A DNA stretch of 64,000 nucleotides from NCBI GenBank assembly GCA_018266555.1, contig JAFEAF010000007.1, positions 47,721 to 111,720 on the forward strand, read 5' to 3'. Shown one piece after another: positions 56,059 to 64,000 of this stretch (position 1 is the stretch's first letter; every line of letters begins with the position of its first letter). Under the pieces are notes generated by a model. The model was not told where the DNA came from and did not search any database. It saw nothing but the letters and a program-made list of their open reading frames with translations. The position numbers and the translations under genes were made by a program. The stretch is from Bacteroidota bacterium. GTDB taxonomy: Bacteria > Bacteroidota > Bacteroidia > Chitinophagales > Chitinophagaceae.

Positions 56059-57063
56059 GTGCAAAAATTTCTGATCATACAAACAGCATTCATTGGCGAT
56101 GTAGTACTTGCAACAGCGCTGATTGAAAAACTGCATCAGCATTTCCCCGATGCGCAGATTGATTTTCTGGTAAGAAAAGGAAATGAAACTCTTCTTAAAG
56201 GGCATCCTTTTTTACATGAAACATTGATTTGGGATAAAAAGAAAAATAAATACGGGCATCTCTGGAAGCTGTTGCGGACGATTCGGAAAAGAAAATATGA
56301 TAGGGTGATCAATGTACAACGGTTTGCAGCTACCGGAGTATTAACTGCATTTTCCGGAGCAAAAGAAACAATTGGTTTTAAGAAAAACCCCTGGAGTTTT
56401 CTTTTCTCAAAAAAAATTAAACATTTGATTGGAGATAAGGAAAGAAATATTCATGAAATTGACAGAAACCTGGAATTGATAAAAAGTTTTACAGACGCTT
56501 CAGGGGTAAAACCCCGGTTATTTCCTTCCGCAGTAGATGAATCGGTTGTAAAAAATTATAAAACATCTGAATACCTTACTGTTTCCCCGGCTTCGGTTTG
56601 GTTTACCAAGCAATTTCCTAAAGAAAAATGGGTCGAGTTTTTAAATGCGATTCCAACAAAGTATACCGTTTATTTATTAGGAGCACCTAATGACAACGCT
56701 TTAGCAGAAGAAATTAAAAATTCAACCACCCATTCTTTGGTGATCAATCTTTGCGGGCAACTCAGTTTTCTCCAGTCTGCTGCGCTGATGAAAGATGCCG
56801 TGATGAATTATGTCAACGACTCAGCGCCTATGCACTTTGCATCAGCAGTAAATGCCCCTGTGACGGCTATATATTGTTCTACATTACCATCATTCGGATT
56901 TGGTCCTTTATCTGATAAAAGATTTATTGTTGAGACTAAAGAAAAACTGGATTGCCGACCCTGTGGTTTGCATGGGAGAAAAGCTTGTCCACTTGGTCAT
57001 TTTAATTGTGCTTATTTAATAAAGACAACACAGCTGTTAAATACATTGCCTCCAATAAATTGA
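56059..57063 (+). CDS. Glycosyltransferase family 9 (heptosyltransferase-like)
   Basis: A 334-residue GT9 enzyme, GTG start at 56059 (MQKFLIIQTAFIGDVVLATAL), chosen because the family begins this way and the upstream gene stops at 56050. Two Rossmann-like halves show IDFLVRKGNETLLKG and YDRVINVQRFAATGVLTAF (N-terminal), and LTVSPASVWFTKQFPKEKW and LINLCGQLSFLQSAALMKDA with NDSAPMHFASAVNAPVTAIY (C-terminal ADP-sugar site). GT9 enzymes add heptose or related sugars to the LPS core. A Cys-rich tail (CRPCGLHGRKACPLGHFNC) is typical. Role in the outer-membrane glycan is inferred. Confidence 0.88.
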   Translation: MQKFLIIQTAFIGDVVLATALIEKLHQHFPDAQIDFLVRKGNETLLKGHPFLHETLIWDKKKNKYGHLWKLLRTIRKRKYDRVINVQRFAATGVLTAFSGAKETIGFKKNPWSFLFSKKIKHLIGDKERNIHEIDRNLELIKSFTDASGVKPRLFPSAVDESVVKNYKTSEYLTVSPASVWFTKQFPKEKWVEFLNAIPTKYTVYLLGAPNDNALAEEIKNSTTHSLVINLCGQLSFLQSAALMKDAVMNYVNDSAPMHFASAVNAPVTAIYCSTLPSFGFGPLSDKRFIVETKEKLDCRPCGLHGRKACPLGHFNCAYLIKTTQLLNTLPPIN

Positions 57064-57085
57064 TCTTCCCTTTTGTCCTCTTTCT

Positions 57086-57093
57086 TATTTTTG
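57086..57093 (+). promoter_or_regulatory. -7 box immediately upstream of cca
   Basis: TATTTTTG fits TAnnTTTG exactly and ends 5 nt before the cca ATG at 57099, so the transcript may be leaderless. TTG at 57060-57062 gives a 23-nt spacer as a possible -33. It lies just past the stop of the upstream glycosyltransferase gene. Confidence 0.4.
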
Positions 57094-57098
57094 CGGTT

Positions 57099-58547
57099 AT
57101 GGATATTAGCTGCTCTGAAAAAGAATTGTTCATCTTTAAAAAAATAGCTCATGCGGCTGCAGAATTAGGTATGCCTTGCTATCTCATTGGAGGATTTGTA
57201 AGAGATAAAATCATCGGCAGGCCAACTAAAGATGCAGATATAGTTTGCGTGGGTGACGGCATTGCCTTGGCAAAAGCAGTGGCTAAACGATTTCATCCTG
57301 CTCCTCATGTAAATTATTTTAAAAATTTCGGAACGGCTCATATAAAAGTGGATGATATGGATATTGAATTTGTAGGTGCCCGGAAAGAAAGTTACCGTTA
57401 TCATTCACGCAAGCCCGATGTTCTTCCAGGTACTTTAGAAGATGATCAAAATAGGCGTGACTTTACAATCAATGCACTTGCCATTAGTTTAAATGAAAGA
57501 GCACTGCCTGCCGGGCAGGCTGATTATGGAAGATTGATAGATCCATTTGATGGCATCCATGATTTAAAAAAGAAAATAATTCGGACCCCTGCTGACCCGG
57601 AGCTTACTTTCAGCGATGACCCGCTCCGCATGATGCGGGCAGCACGGTTTGCTTCTCAATTGGGATGTACCATTGAAAAGAAAACGTTTGAAGCAATGAA
57701 AAATGATGCGCATCGCATCAGTATTGTATCCCAGGAGCGGATCACTGACGAATTGAATAAAATTATTTTAAGCCCGAAACCATCGGTTGGCTTTTTACTA
57801 TTGTATGAATGCGGATTGTTGCATATCATTTTTCCGAAGATGATTGATCTAGCCGGTGCAGAATATAAAGACGGGCATGGGCATAAAGATAATTTTCATC
57901 ACACCTTACAGGTACTTGACAACCTGGCTCAAAAATCGGATGATCTCTGGTTGCGATGGGCTGCCCTGTTGCATGATATAGCCAAGCCGGTGACAAAACG
58001 ATTTGAAGAAGGGCATGGCTGGACTTTTCATGGGCATGAAGTGATTGGTGGGCGGATGGTGCCTAAAATATTTGCCAAAATGAAATTGCCGCAAAATGAA
58101 AAAATGCTTTTCGTCAGAAAAATGGTGGAGCTGCACTTGCGGCCTATCAGTTTGACAAAAGAAAATATAACAGACTCTGCCATTCGCCGCTTATTGTTTG
58201 ACGCCGGTGACGATTTTGAATCTCTGATGTTACTTTGCGAAGCAGACATCACCTCCAAGAATAAGTATAAAGTAAAAAAGTACCAGGAAAATTTTAATAT
58301 GGTGCGGTATCGTTGCAAAGAAGTGGAAGAAAAAGATCATGTCCGCAACTGGCAACCGCCCATCAGCGGAGAAATGATCATGGAAATTTTTGGATTACGA
58401 CCTTCCAAACCCATCGGCGATCTGAAGAATGCAATCAAAGAAGCGATACTGGATGGAGAGATTCCAAATACATACGAGGCTGCATATAATTTTATGATAG
58501 CAAAAGCAAAAGTGATGGGTTTGACCCCGGTAACGAAAGAGTCATAG
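57099..58547 (+). CDS. cca: CCA tRNA nucleotidyltransferase with HD domain
   Basis: A 482-residue enzyme that adds or repairs the 3'-CCA of tRNAs. The ATG at 57099 is chosen because MDISCSEKELFIFKKI is the natural start; the frame extends upstream without it. The class II nucleotidyltransferase head has LIGGFVRDKIIGRPTKDADIVC (GG-x-x-R 31-35; D-x-D 45-47), RRDFTINALA, and DDPLRMMRAARFA. The C-terminal HD domain has LLHDIAKP (His292-Asp293), giving the fused phosphohydrolase form. Residues 136-141 LPAGQA look like a palindromic-repeat insertion between INALAISLNER and YGRLIDPFDG. The gene belongs to the housekeeping run accB to miaA. Confidence 0.95.
   Translation: MDISCSEKELFIFKKIAHAAAELGMPCYLIGGFVRDKIIGRPTKDADIVCVGDGIALAKAVAKRFHPAPHVNYFKNFGTAHIKVDDMDIEFVGARKESYRYHSRKPDVLPGTLEDDQNRRDFTINALAISLNERALPAGQADYGRLIDPFDGIHDLKKKIIRTPADPELTFSDDPLRMMRAARFASQLGCTIEKKTFEAMKNDAHRISIVSQERITDELNKIILSPKPSVGFLLLYECGLLHIIFPKMIDLAGAEYKDGHGHKDNFHHTLQVLDNLAQKSDDLWLRWAALLHDIAKPVTKRFEEGHGWTFHGHEVIGGRMVPKIFAKMKLPQNEKMLFVRKMVELHLRPISLTKENITDSAIRRLLFDAGDDFESLMLLCEADITSKNKYKVKKYQENFNMVRYRCKEVEEKDHVRNWQPPISGEMIMEIFGLRPSKPIGDLKNAIKEAILDGEIPNTYEAAYNFMIAKAKVMGLTPVTKES
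57506..57520. repeat. Palindromic element inside cca
   Basis: GCCTGCC-G-GGCAGGC, a 7-bp dyad with a single central base, translated in frame as part of LPAGQA. It resembles the longer palindrome at 18774-18796 and probably is one copy of a dispersed genome repeat. Confidence 0.7.
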
Positions 58548-58590
58548 TTGCTTCTTCTTGCGGCTATAGTAAATAATCGTAAATTCGTAT

Positions 58591-59163
58591 ATGGCAATTT
58601 TAAAATTCAGGATTTATTTTGAAGAAGATGAGAGTGTGTACCGGGATATTGTGATTCGGCATACACAAACTTTCCAGGATTTGCATTATGCTATTTTAAA
58701 ATCATATGATTTTGATAATAAGCATAAGGCTACTTTTTTCCGGAGCAATGATCATTGGCAACGGGGCCGGGAGATTAGTTTGGAAAAATATGAAAAGGAA
58801 TATAAGGTGCCACCATTGATTATGGCAGAAACAGCCATTAGTTCAGAGATCAGGGACCCCAATCAACGATTCATTTATCTGTATGATTTCAATAAAAACT
58901 GGTCATTCCTTGTGGAATTAATTAATGTTTCAAAGGAAGAAAATCCTAAACTTACTTATCCGGCGGTGCTTCGTGCCGAAGGCATTCCACCCAGCCAGTA
59001 TGGTACCAAAGGTTTATTGGGAGAGAAATTTGCAGATGTGGAAGAAAAATATGACCTCAGCAAAGGAACTGAGGGTTTTGGAGAAGAAGGTGAAGAAGGA
59101 GAAACCGGTGAGTTGGGTTTTTCAGATGACGGACTGACGGATGAAGGAAGTGAAGAAGCATAA
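58591..59163 (+). CDS. Plasmid pRiA4b ORF-3-like family protein
   Basis: A 190-residue cytosolic protein. The first ~130 residues match the PRiA4_ORF3-like (PF07929) fold: KFRIYFEEDESVYRDIVIRHTQTFQDLHYAIL, then HWQRGREISLEKYEKEYKVPP and DFNKNWSFLVELINVSKEE. The C-terminus (about 150-190) is a very acidic, probably disordered tail (EEGEEGETGELGFSDDGLTDEGSEEA). The family is widespread but uncharacterised. It lies between cca and miaA with short gaps on the same strand (43 and 48 bp), so it may be cotranscribed with the tRNA genes. Confidence 0.8.
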   Translation: MAILKFRIYFEEDESVYRDIVIRHTQTFQDLHYAILKSYDFDNKHKATFFRSNDHWQRGREISLEKYEKEYKVPPLIMAETAISSEIRDPNQRFIYLYDFNKNWSFLVELINVSKEENPKLTYPAVLRAEGIPPSQYGTKGLLGEKFADVEEKYDLSKGTEGFGEEGEEGETGELGFSDDGLTDEGSEEA

Positions 59164-59211
59164 TCAAAACACTCAATACCCTGCACCTTTATTTTGAACA
59201 TAGGGTGACAC

Positions 59212-60132
59212 ATGGCTATTTCCCTAAATAAAACGGTAGTAATTATAGTCGGCCCGACTGCCGTTGGAAAAACAGCTATTGCAATTGAACTGGCAAAACA
59301 TTTTAATACTGATATTATTTCTGCTGATAGCAGGCAATGTTTTAAAGAATTAAAAATTGGAGTAGCCCGTCCTTCTGAAAAAGAACTAAAAGAGGTCAAA
59401 CATTACTTCATTGCATCTCACTCCATTCATGATGAAATGAATGCTGCTGTATTTGAAAAATTTGCTCTTAAAATAATAGATGAAATATTTATAACTCATG
59501 ATATAGCTGTTATGGCAGGGGGTACCGGGTTATATATCAAAGCATTTTGTGAGGGACTGCATGATATACCAAATGTGGACCCGGAAATAAGAAAAAAAAT
59601 AATTTCAAGTTACAGTAGAAATGGACTGGAATGGTTGCAGAACGAGGTTAAAGAAAAAGACTCTGAGTTTTACCAGAAAGGGGAAATGAAGAACCCCCAG
59701 CGGCTGATGCGGGCATTGGTAGTGAAGGAATCAACCGGGAATTCCATTTTATCATATAGAAAAGGTGAATCAGTAAAAAGAGACTTCAATATTGTAAAGA
59801 TTGGTTTGGCATTACCGAAGGATGAATTGCATCGCAATATCAACTCAAGAGTAGATACTATGATGAATAACGGATTGCTTGATGAAGTAAAAAGCTTAAT
59901 ATCTTTTAAAAACCTGAATGCTCTGCACACGGTGGGATATTCTGAATTGTTTGAATACTTAGATCATAGAATTTCTCTGGATGAAGCAATAGAACGGATC
60001 AAAAAAAATACGAGGCAATATGCTAAAAGACAACTCACCTGGTTCAGAAAAGATAAAACTATTCAATGGTTTTCTCCAAAACAAAAAGAAATGTTGGAGT
60101 CTTATGCTGAAAAAAAATGTTTTTTAAAATGA
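59212..60132 (+). CDS. miaA: tRNA dimethylallyltransferase
   Basis: A 306-residue enzyme that transfers dimethylallyl to N6 of A37 in tRNAs reading UNN codons. The P-loop is GPTAVGKT (14-21), followed by DIISADSRQCFKELKIGVARPS (substrate/Thr-Asp region), AGGTGLYIKAFCEG and the NPQRLMRALVV segment. The C-terminal RQYAKRQLTWFRKDKTIQWF completes the family pattern. The length is normal. It sits at the end of the tRNA-modification/processing run (the threonylcarbamoyl-AMP synthase, cca, the PRiA4-like gene, miaA). Confidence 0.96.
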   Translation: MAISLNKTVVIIVGPTAVGKTAIAIELAKHFNTDIISADSRQCFKELKIGVARPSEKELKEVKHYFIASHSIHDEMNAAVFEKFALKIIDEIFITHDIAVMAGGTGLYIKAFCEGLHDIPNVDPEIRKKIISSYSRNGLEWLQNEVKEKDSEFYQKGEMKNPQRLMRALVVKESTGNSILSYRKGESVKRDFNIVKIGLALPKDELHRNINSRVDTMMNNGLLDEVKSLISFKNLNALHTVGYSELFEYLDHRISLDEAIERIKKNTRQYAKRQLTWFRKDKTIQWFSPKQKEMLESYAEKKCFLK

Positions 60133-60326
60133 ATAGTGTTATAAAAAATTAACCTGTACCGGCACTATTATTTTACTTTATCAATTCTTAAGTTGAGTAA
60201 CAAAAATTCCGATAGTTTACCCGGATTTTGATTATTACAATGACCATTCATCATTAAAAAAAGAAAAGGAAGTTTTGGATCAAAGATTTCAATATTTTAG
60301 CAAATCCTAATATTAACATCCTGTTT

Positions 60327-62339
60327 ATGAAACAAATTATTTTCTTATTTGCGTTGATACTTTTTTTGTCTGCATGCCAAACGATAAAAGATAAAAAAAT
60401 GACGGAAATAACCGGTATTGATTCTTCATTGAGCCCCGGTGATAATTTTTTTAATTATGTAAATCATAAATGGTATGATACGGCACAAATACCTCCTTCC
60501 CAACCCGGTGTCGGCGCCTATATGTTTATGAACTATCCTCAAAGATTACGTTTACAGGGAATTTTGGATAGTGTTTCAAAAGCGGATAATCCCACTGGTA
60601 GCATTGAACAAAAGCTTGGGGATTTTTATGGCTCTGGTATGGATACCTCAACAATTAATCATCTTGGCTATGAACCTGTGAAGCCTTTACTTACCAAAAT
60701 TGATCAAATCAGTGACATTTCTTCTTTACTGAAACTTGTTACGGACGAAGCAAAAATGGGCAATAATTCTATACTCGGGTTTTATATAGGGCCGGATAAT
60801 AAAAACAGTAACCTGAATATTGCCCATCTTTATCAAACCGGCATAGGATTACCAGACAAGGATTATTATTTCAAAACAGATGCTCCAACGCTCGCTATAC
60901 AGCAAGCTTATAAAATCTACCTTGCTAAACTATTTGAGTTAACAGGAAGCGATATGGCCACTGCCATAAAAAATGCAAATATTGTATATGGCATCGATAA
61001 ACAAATAGCTTCTTCACATAAAACAAATATTGAATTGCGGGATGTAAATGCGAACTATAATAAAATAGCTGTAAATGATCTGGCAAAAAGAGAATCTAAT
61101 ATCGGCTGGCAAAAAATTCTCAATGAACTGGGCGCAAAGACAGATTCGATTGATGTAGGGCAACCAGCCTATTATGATAAACTCAATTCGATTTTAAAAT
61201 CTGTTTCTATTAATGACTGGAAAATTTATCTGAAAGCATATTCATTAAATAACTATGCTGATTTGTTAGGCGCTCCTTTTGTGGGTGCATCTTTTGAATA
61301 CAACAAGACTCTGACCGGTCAATCCGTACAAAAAACAAGAGGCGAAAAAATGGCGAGCCAGGTGGATCAATTGCTTGGTGGGGCACTTGGGCAGCTATAT
61401 GTAAAAAAATATTTTACCGAAGCAGCAAAGCAACGGGCATTGGAGCTTGTCAATAATCTTCAACAGGCATTTTCTGCAAGAATAGATAAACTGGACTGGA
61501 TGAGCGACAGCACCAAACAAAAGGCAAAAGAAAAATTATTTGCAATTACCAAAAAAATAGGATACCCGGATAAATGGAGAGATTACAGTAACGTCAACAT
61601 TGCAAAAGGAAAATATTTTGAGAATGTGGTATCTGCTTCCTCGGACAATTTTCAATACCAGTTAGCAAAATTAAATAAAGCGGTTGACAAATCGGAATGG
61701 TTTACAACACCATCTACGGTTACCGCTTATAATAATCCATCGGCCAATGAAATTGTTTTCCCGGCAGCCATTTTACAACCACCTTATTTTGATAACAACG
61801 CTGATGATGCCATGAACTATGGAGGCATTGGTATGGTGATTGGCCATGAAATGACACACACTTTTGATGACCAGGGAGCACAGTTTGATAAAGATGGTAA
61901 TGTAAGAAACTGGTGGACAAAAGACGATTATGAAAAATTTAAAACAAAAACACAACAGGTAATTGACCTGTATAACACTTTTACTGTTTTAGATACCGTA
62001 CACATTAAAGGGGCCATGACAGTTGGAGAAAATACAGCAGACATAAGCGGTGTTGCGGTTGCCTATGATGCTTTTAAAATGACCAAAGAAGGAAAGGACA
62101 CTACAAAGATCGGAGGCTTTACACCAGATCAGCGTTTCTTTATTTCTGTGGCAAGAATCTGGCGTGTTAAAATGAAGGATGAATTTATGCGCTTATGGGC
62201 TAATAATAATCCGCATTCACTGCCTATGTGGCGGGTGAATGGCCCTTTGATGAATTCCACCCATTTCTATGATGCCTTCAATGTAAAACCTGGCGATAAA
62301 ATGTATTTACCAAATAAAGATAGAATTCATATCTGGTAA
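60327..62339 (+). CDS. M13-family (PepO/neprilysin-like) zinc metallopeptidase, lipoprotein
   Basis: A 670-residue exported peptidase. The N-terminus is a lipoprotein signal ending in LSAC (Cys17). The N-terminal M13 domain (about 30-430) begins with LSPGDNFFNYVNHKWYDTAQIPP. The catalytic domain contains VIGHEMTHTFDDQGAQFD, giving zinc ligands His507 and His511 and catalytic Glu508. The third ligand is Glu568 in VGENTADISG, and the C-terminal MWRVNGPLMNSTHFYDAFNVKPGDKMY signature is present. It cleaves oligopeptides on the amino side of hydrophobic residues. Probably a periplasmic or surface peptidase in peptide use. It is followed by a convergent porin-like gene. Confidence 0.95.
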   Translation: MKQIIFLFALILFLSACQTIKDKKMTEITGIDSSLSPGDNFFNYVNHKWYDTAQIPPSQPGVGAYMFMNYPQRLRLQGILDSVSKADNPTGSIEQKLGDFYGSGMDTSTINHLGYEPVKPLLTKIDQISDISSLLKLVTDEAKMGNNSILGFYIGPDNKNSNLNIAHLYQTGIGLPDKDYYFKTDAPTLAIQQAYKIYLAKLFELTGSDMATAIKNANIVYGIDKQIASSHKTNIELRDVNANYNKIAVNDLAKRESNIGWQKILNELGAKTDSIDVGQPAYYDKLNSILKSVSINDWKIYLKAYSLNNYADLLGAPFVGASFEYNKTLTGQSVQKTRGEKMASQVDQLLGGALGQLYVKKYFTEAAKQRALELVNNLQQAFSARIDKLDWMSDSTKQKAKEKLFAITKKIGYPDKWRDYSNVNIAKGKYFENVVSASSDNFQYQLAKLNKAVDKSEWFTTPSTVTAYNNPSANEIVFPAAILQPPYFDNNADDAMNYGGIGMVIGHEMTHTFDDQGAQFDKDGNVRNWWTKDDYEKFKTKTQQVIDLYNTFTVLDTVHIKGAMTVGENTADISGVAVAYDAFKMTKEGKDTTKIGGFTPDQRFFISVARIWRVKMKDEFMRLWANNNPHSLPMWRVNGPLMNSTHFYDAFNVKPGDKMYLPNKDRIHIW

Positions 62340-62379
62340 AAAAAGTTTGTTAAAGAGGTAAGTGTAAAATAAAGCTCTC

Positions 62380-63930
62380 TTATAACTTAAATCCAACCGT
62401 TGCTATCACATTGCCGCCTGAGCTTTTAATATTAGCGCCTGAATAAGGACTATATTGTAACCTGTACGGGAATTGAACATCTTTAGTCATTGTATAAACG
62501 TACGTGAGATCAATAAACACTCCTTTATCCCTATAACCTAAACCGCCGCTGGCCTGGAAACGGTTCCCTTTTTCTCCATTCAAATCTTTGTATGGATTGC
62601 CATAATATGCTGCACCGAGTCTTGCCATAATAGTAGTGAACTTTAACTCGCCTCCTACACGGAAATTAAAAGCTCCCTTGTAAGCGTTATCAATTGCTTT
62701 ATTCAGTGATTTGAGATAATCTCTTGATGACTGGTCATCATTTCCAGGATCTGTAGAAAAAGAAGATGATTTGTAATTAATGTATTCGATATCGGCTGTT
62801 ATAAATCCCTTTTGCTTTCGTACATCCTCCACCTCGTGTAATACATAAGAAGCGCTGCCGATTATGCGATATGGGTTGAACATCCAGTATTTGAACTCGG
62901 CATCCTGGCCGCCGGTAAAGGTTCCTGAGTTTTGAGTTTGGGCACCCTGGTAATTTTCAGTATTTGTTGTAACTGAGGAATTATATTTATCCGTTAGTTG
63001 ATAAAAAGTAGGAGAGTGTATAGCCAACCCAAGCCGCACTGATTCTGAAGGTTTATAAATAATACCCGCTTTAAGGTTTACGCCGCCACCACTGGTATGC
63101 AAGTATTGAGTTATTGTGGCAAAATCAAACTTATTATTTGGATTTGTAGTAGCATCAGCTTCTGAAAATTCTGTAGTTCTTTCATAATTCAATAAAGAAA
63201 TACCCAATGTAAAGCCTGCATAGAGTTTATCGTTAAAATTTGCAGCGCCTGCCAAAGCAAATTCAGTTATACCACCCTTGCTGGAAATTTTATTTTCCTG
63301 AATGAGCCCTGTGGATAATAATGGGGTTGCTCTCGATTGGAATTGATAATTACCCGGAGTGCCACCGGCTACCGTATCAATCCAGTAGGTATTAAATGCA
63401 AGGCTGGTACCGAAAGGGAAATTCTGCGCCACTGCATTTGGGTCTTTAATATTATTATTGCTGATCTCTTCTAAAAATTTTTGTGAATAGGAACTTTGGG
63501 TGTTTACCCCCCGGTACAAAATATTGCTGTTGAAATCAGCAGTTTTGTTGATAGCAATACTGAGGGCTGAACTTCTTCTTTTTTGAGATTCTCTTGCAGT
63601 GCTTCCGCCAAATACAAAACCTGTGGTGCCGAATGAAAGATTGTTTTTATTATCTTTTTCATTATGCCCAAAGTAGGCAGCTTTATTATTGAGCAGGTTG
63701 AAGGCAGGTGTTAAAACAAAATCTCCCGTTTTATAAAAACCAAGTCCTGCCGGATTTACGAAAGTGGCAGACAGGTCTCCGCCCAGGGAGCCCATAGCCC
63801 CGCCAATCGCCTTTTCTCTCGCAGTTCCGCCCTGTATGTACCAGGAATAACGTAATGCATCAGCAGGTTCCTGAGCAAAAATTTGCAGGGAAGATATAAA
63901 AATGGATATGATGAAAAATAATTTTTTCAT
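62380..63930 (-). CDS. FadL/OmpP1-like outer-membrane transport protein
   Basis: A 516-residue beta-barrel with a signal peptide (1-19, QIFAQ). GGTAREKAIGGAMGSLGGDLSATFVNPAGLGFYKTGDFVLTP at the N-terminus is the FadL/OmpP1/TodX hatch pattern (NPAGL). Barrel strands with alternating hydrophobic residues follow. The C-terminus ends with a strand VIATVGFKL. The family transports hydrophobic compounds such as long-chain fatty acids across the outer membrane. It is a single gene; the substrate is unknown. Confidence 0.85.
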   Translation of the reverse strand: MKKLFFIISIFISSLQIFAQEPADALRYSWYIQGGTAREKAIGGAMGSLGGDLSATFVNPAGLGFYKTGDFVLTPAFNLLNNKAAYFGHNEKDNKNNLSFGTTGFVFGGSTARESQKRRSSALSIAINKTADFNSNILYRGVNTQSSYSQKFLEEISNNNIKDPNAVAQNFPFGTSLAFNTYWIDTVAGGTPGNYQFQSRATPLLSTGLIQENKISSKGGITEFALAGAANFNDKLYAGFTLGISLLNYERTTEFSEADATTNPNNKFDFATITQYLHTSGGGVNLKAGIIYKPSESVRLGLAIHSPTFYQLTDKYNSSVTTNTENYQGAQTQNSGTFTGGQDAEFKYWMFNPYRIIGSASYVLHEVEDVRKQKGFITADIEYINYKSSSFSTDPGNDDQSSRDYLKSLNKAIDNAYKGAFNFRVGGELKFTTIMARLGAAYYGNPYKDLNGEKGNRFQASGGLGYRDKGVFIDLTYVYTMTKDVQFPYRLQYSPYSGANIKSSGGNVIATVGFKL

Positions 63931-64000
63931 TGTATCAAGTATTAAAAATTTTAAGTGTTAGGGTCAGTGTACTGAACTTTAGTTATAAAAAAACTTCCCT

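Noticed and set aside
1..64000. tRNA, rRNA, CRISPR array or prophage
   Set aside because: No T-loop/D-loop pairing, rRNA-like segment, regular spacer repeat, integrase or capsid gene was found on reading both strands.

Overview
The window looks like chromosome of a Bacteroidota bacterium, most likely family Chitinophagaceae. The evidence is: three secreted proteins ending in type IX secretion (T9SS) type A sorting domains; outer-membrane barrels with a carboxypeptidase-regulatory-like N-terminus; a LytS/LytTR sensor pair; several upstream boxes fitting the Bacteroidota TAnnTTTG -7 consensus (best is TTTG-N19-TATCTTTG before efp); and an efp-accB-accC run. The species is not identified. I saw no rRNA, tRNA, CRISPR array, IS element or prophage.

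Layout. 0-13 kb is a surface and secretion region: the tail of a fibronectin-III protein, a GH33 sialidase, a duplicated 1011-aa T9SS cargo, a beta-propeller T9SS cargo, a luciferase-like flavin oxidoreductase and an 811-aa outer-membrane receptor. 13-17 kb holds a small secreted protein, the LytS/LytTR pair and an exported M24 peptidase. 17-22.4 kb is an accessory island: a frameshifted DUF1772 gene, an AraC regulator, a HEPN-like gene and a BsuBI/PstI-type restriction-modification operon whose methyltransferase carries two frameshifts and whose nuclease carries an in-frame TGA. 22.4-28.5 kb holds a GH38-like hydrolase and a large BNR/VPS10-like beta-propeller protein, divergently transcribed. 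28.5-31.8 kb is gene-poor, with a membrane protein, a secreted 23-residue-repeat protein and a decayed NTF2-like gene. 31.8-38.8 kb carries a cold-shock-domain protein, a KAS III enzyme, a DEAD-box helicase, a small barrel and a Crp/O-methyltransferase/ABM-like operon.

38.9-46.8 kb is dominated by two exported caspase-fold proteins in convergent orientation, 2 bp apart, followed by a lipoprotein, a TPR membrane protein and two small genes. 47-52.6 kb has rpiB, a prokaryotic pentameric ligand-gated ion channel, a GH18 protein, a ClC channel with CBS domains and a thioredoxin-like protein. 52.7-60.1 kb is housekeeping: efp, accB, accC, the threonylcarbamoyl-AMP synthase, a GT9 glycosyltransferase, cca and miaA. 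The window ends with an M13 metallopeptidase and a FadL-like porin.

The points most worth following are the convergent exported caspase pair, the ligand-gated channel, the decayed R-M/HEPN island, and an EF-P whose modification loop lacks the usual PGKG. No single region is convincingly a wholly new system. Several gene breaks sit in homopolymer runs, so assembly error must be excluded before calling them decay; the TGA in the nuclease gene is not in a run.
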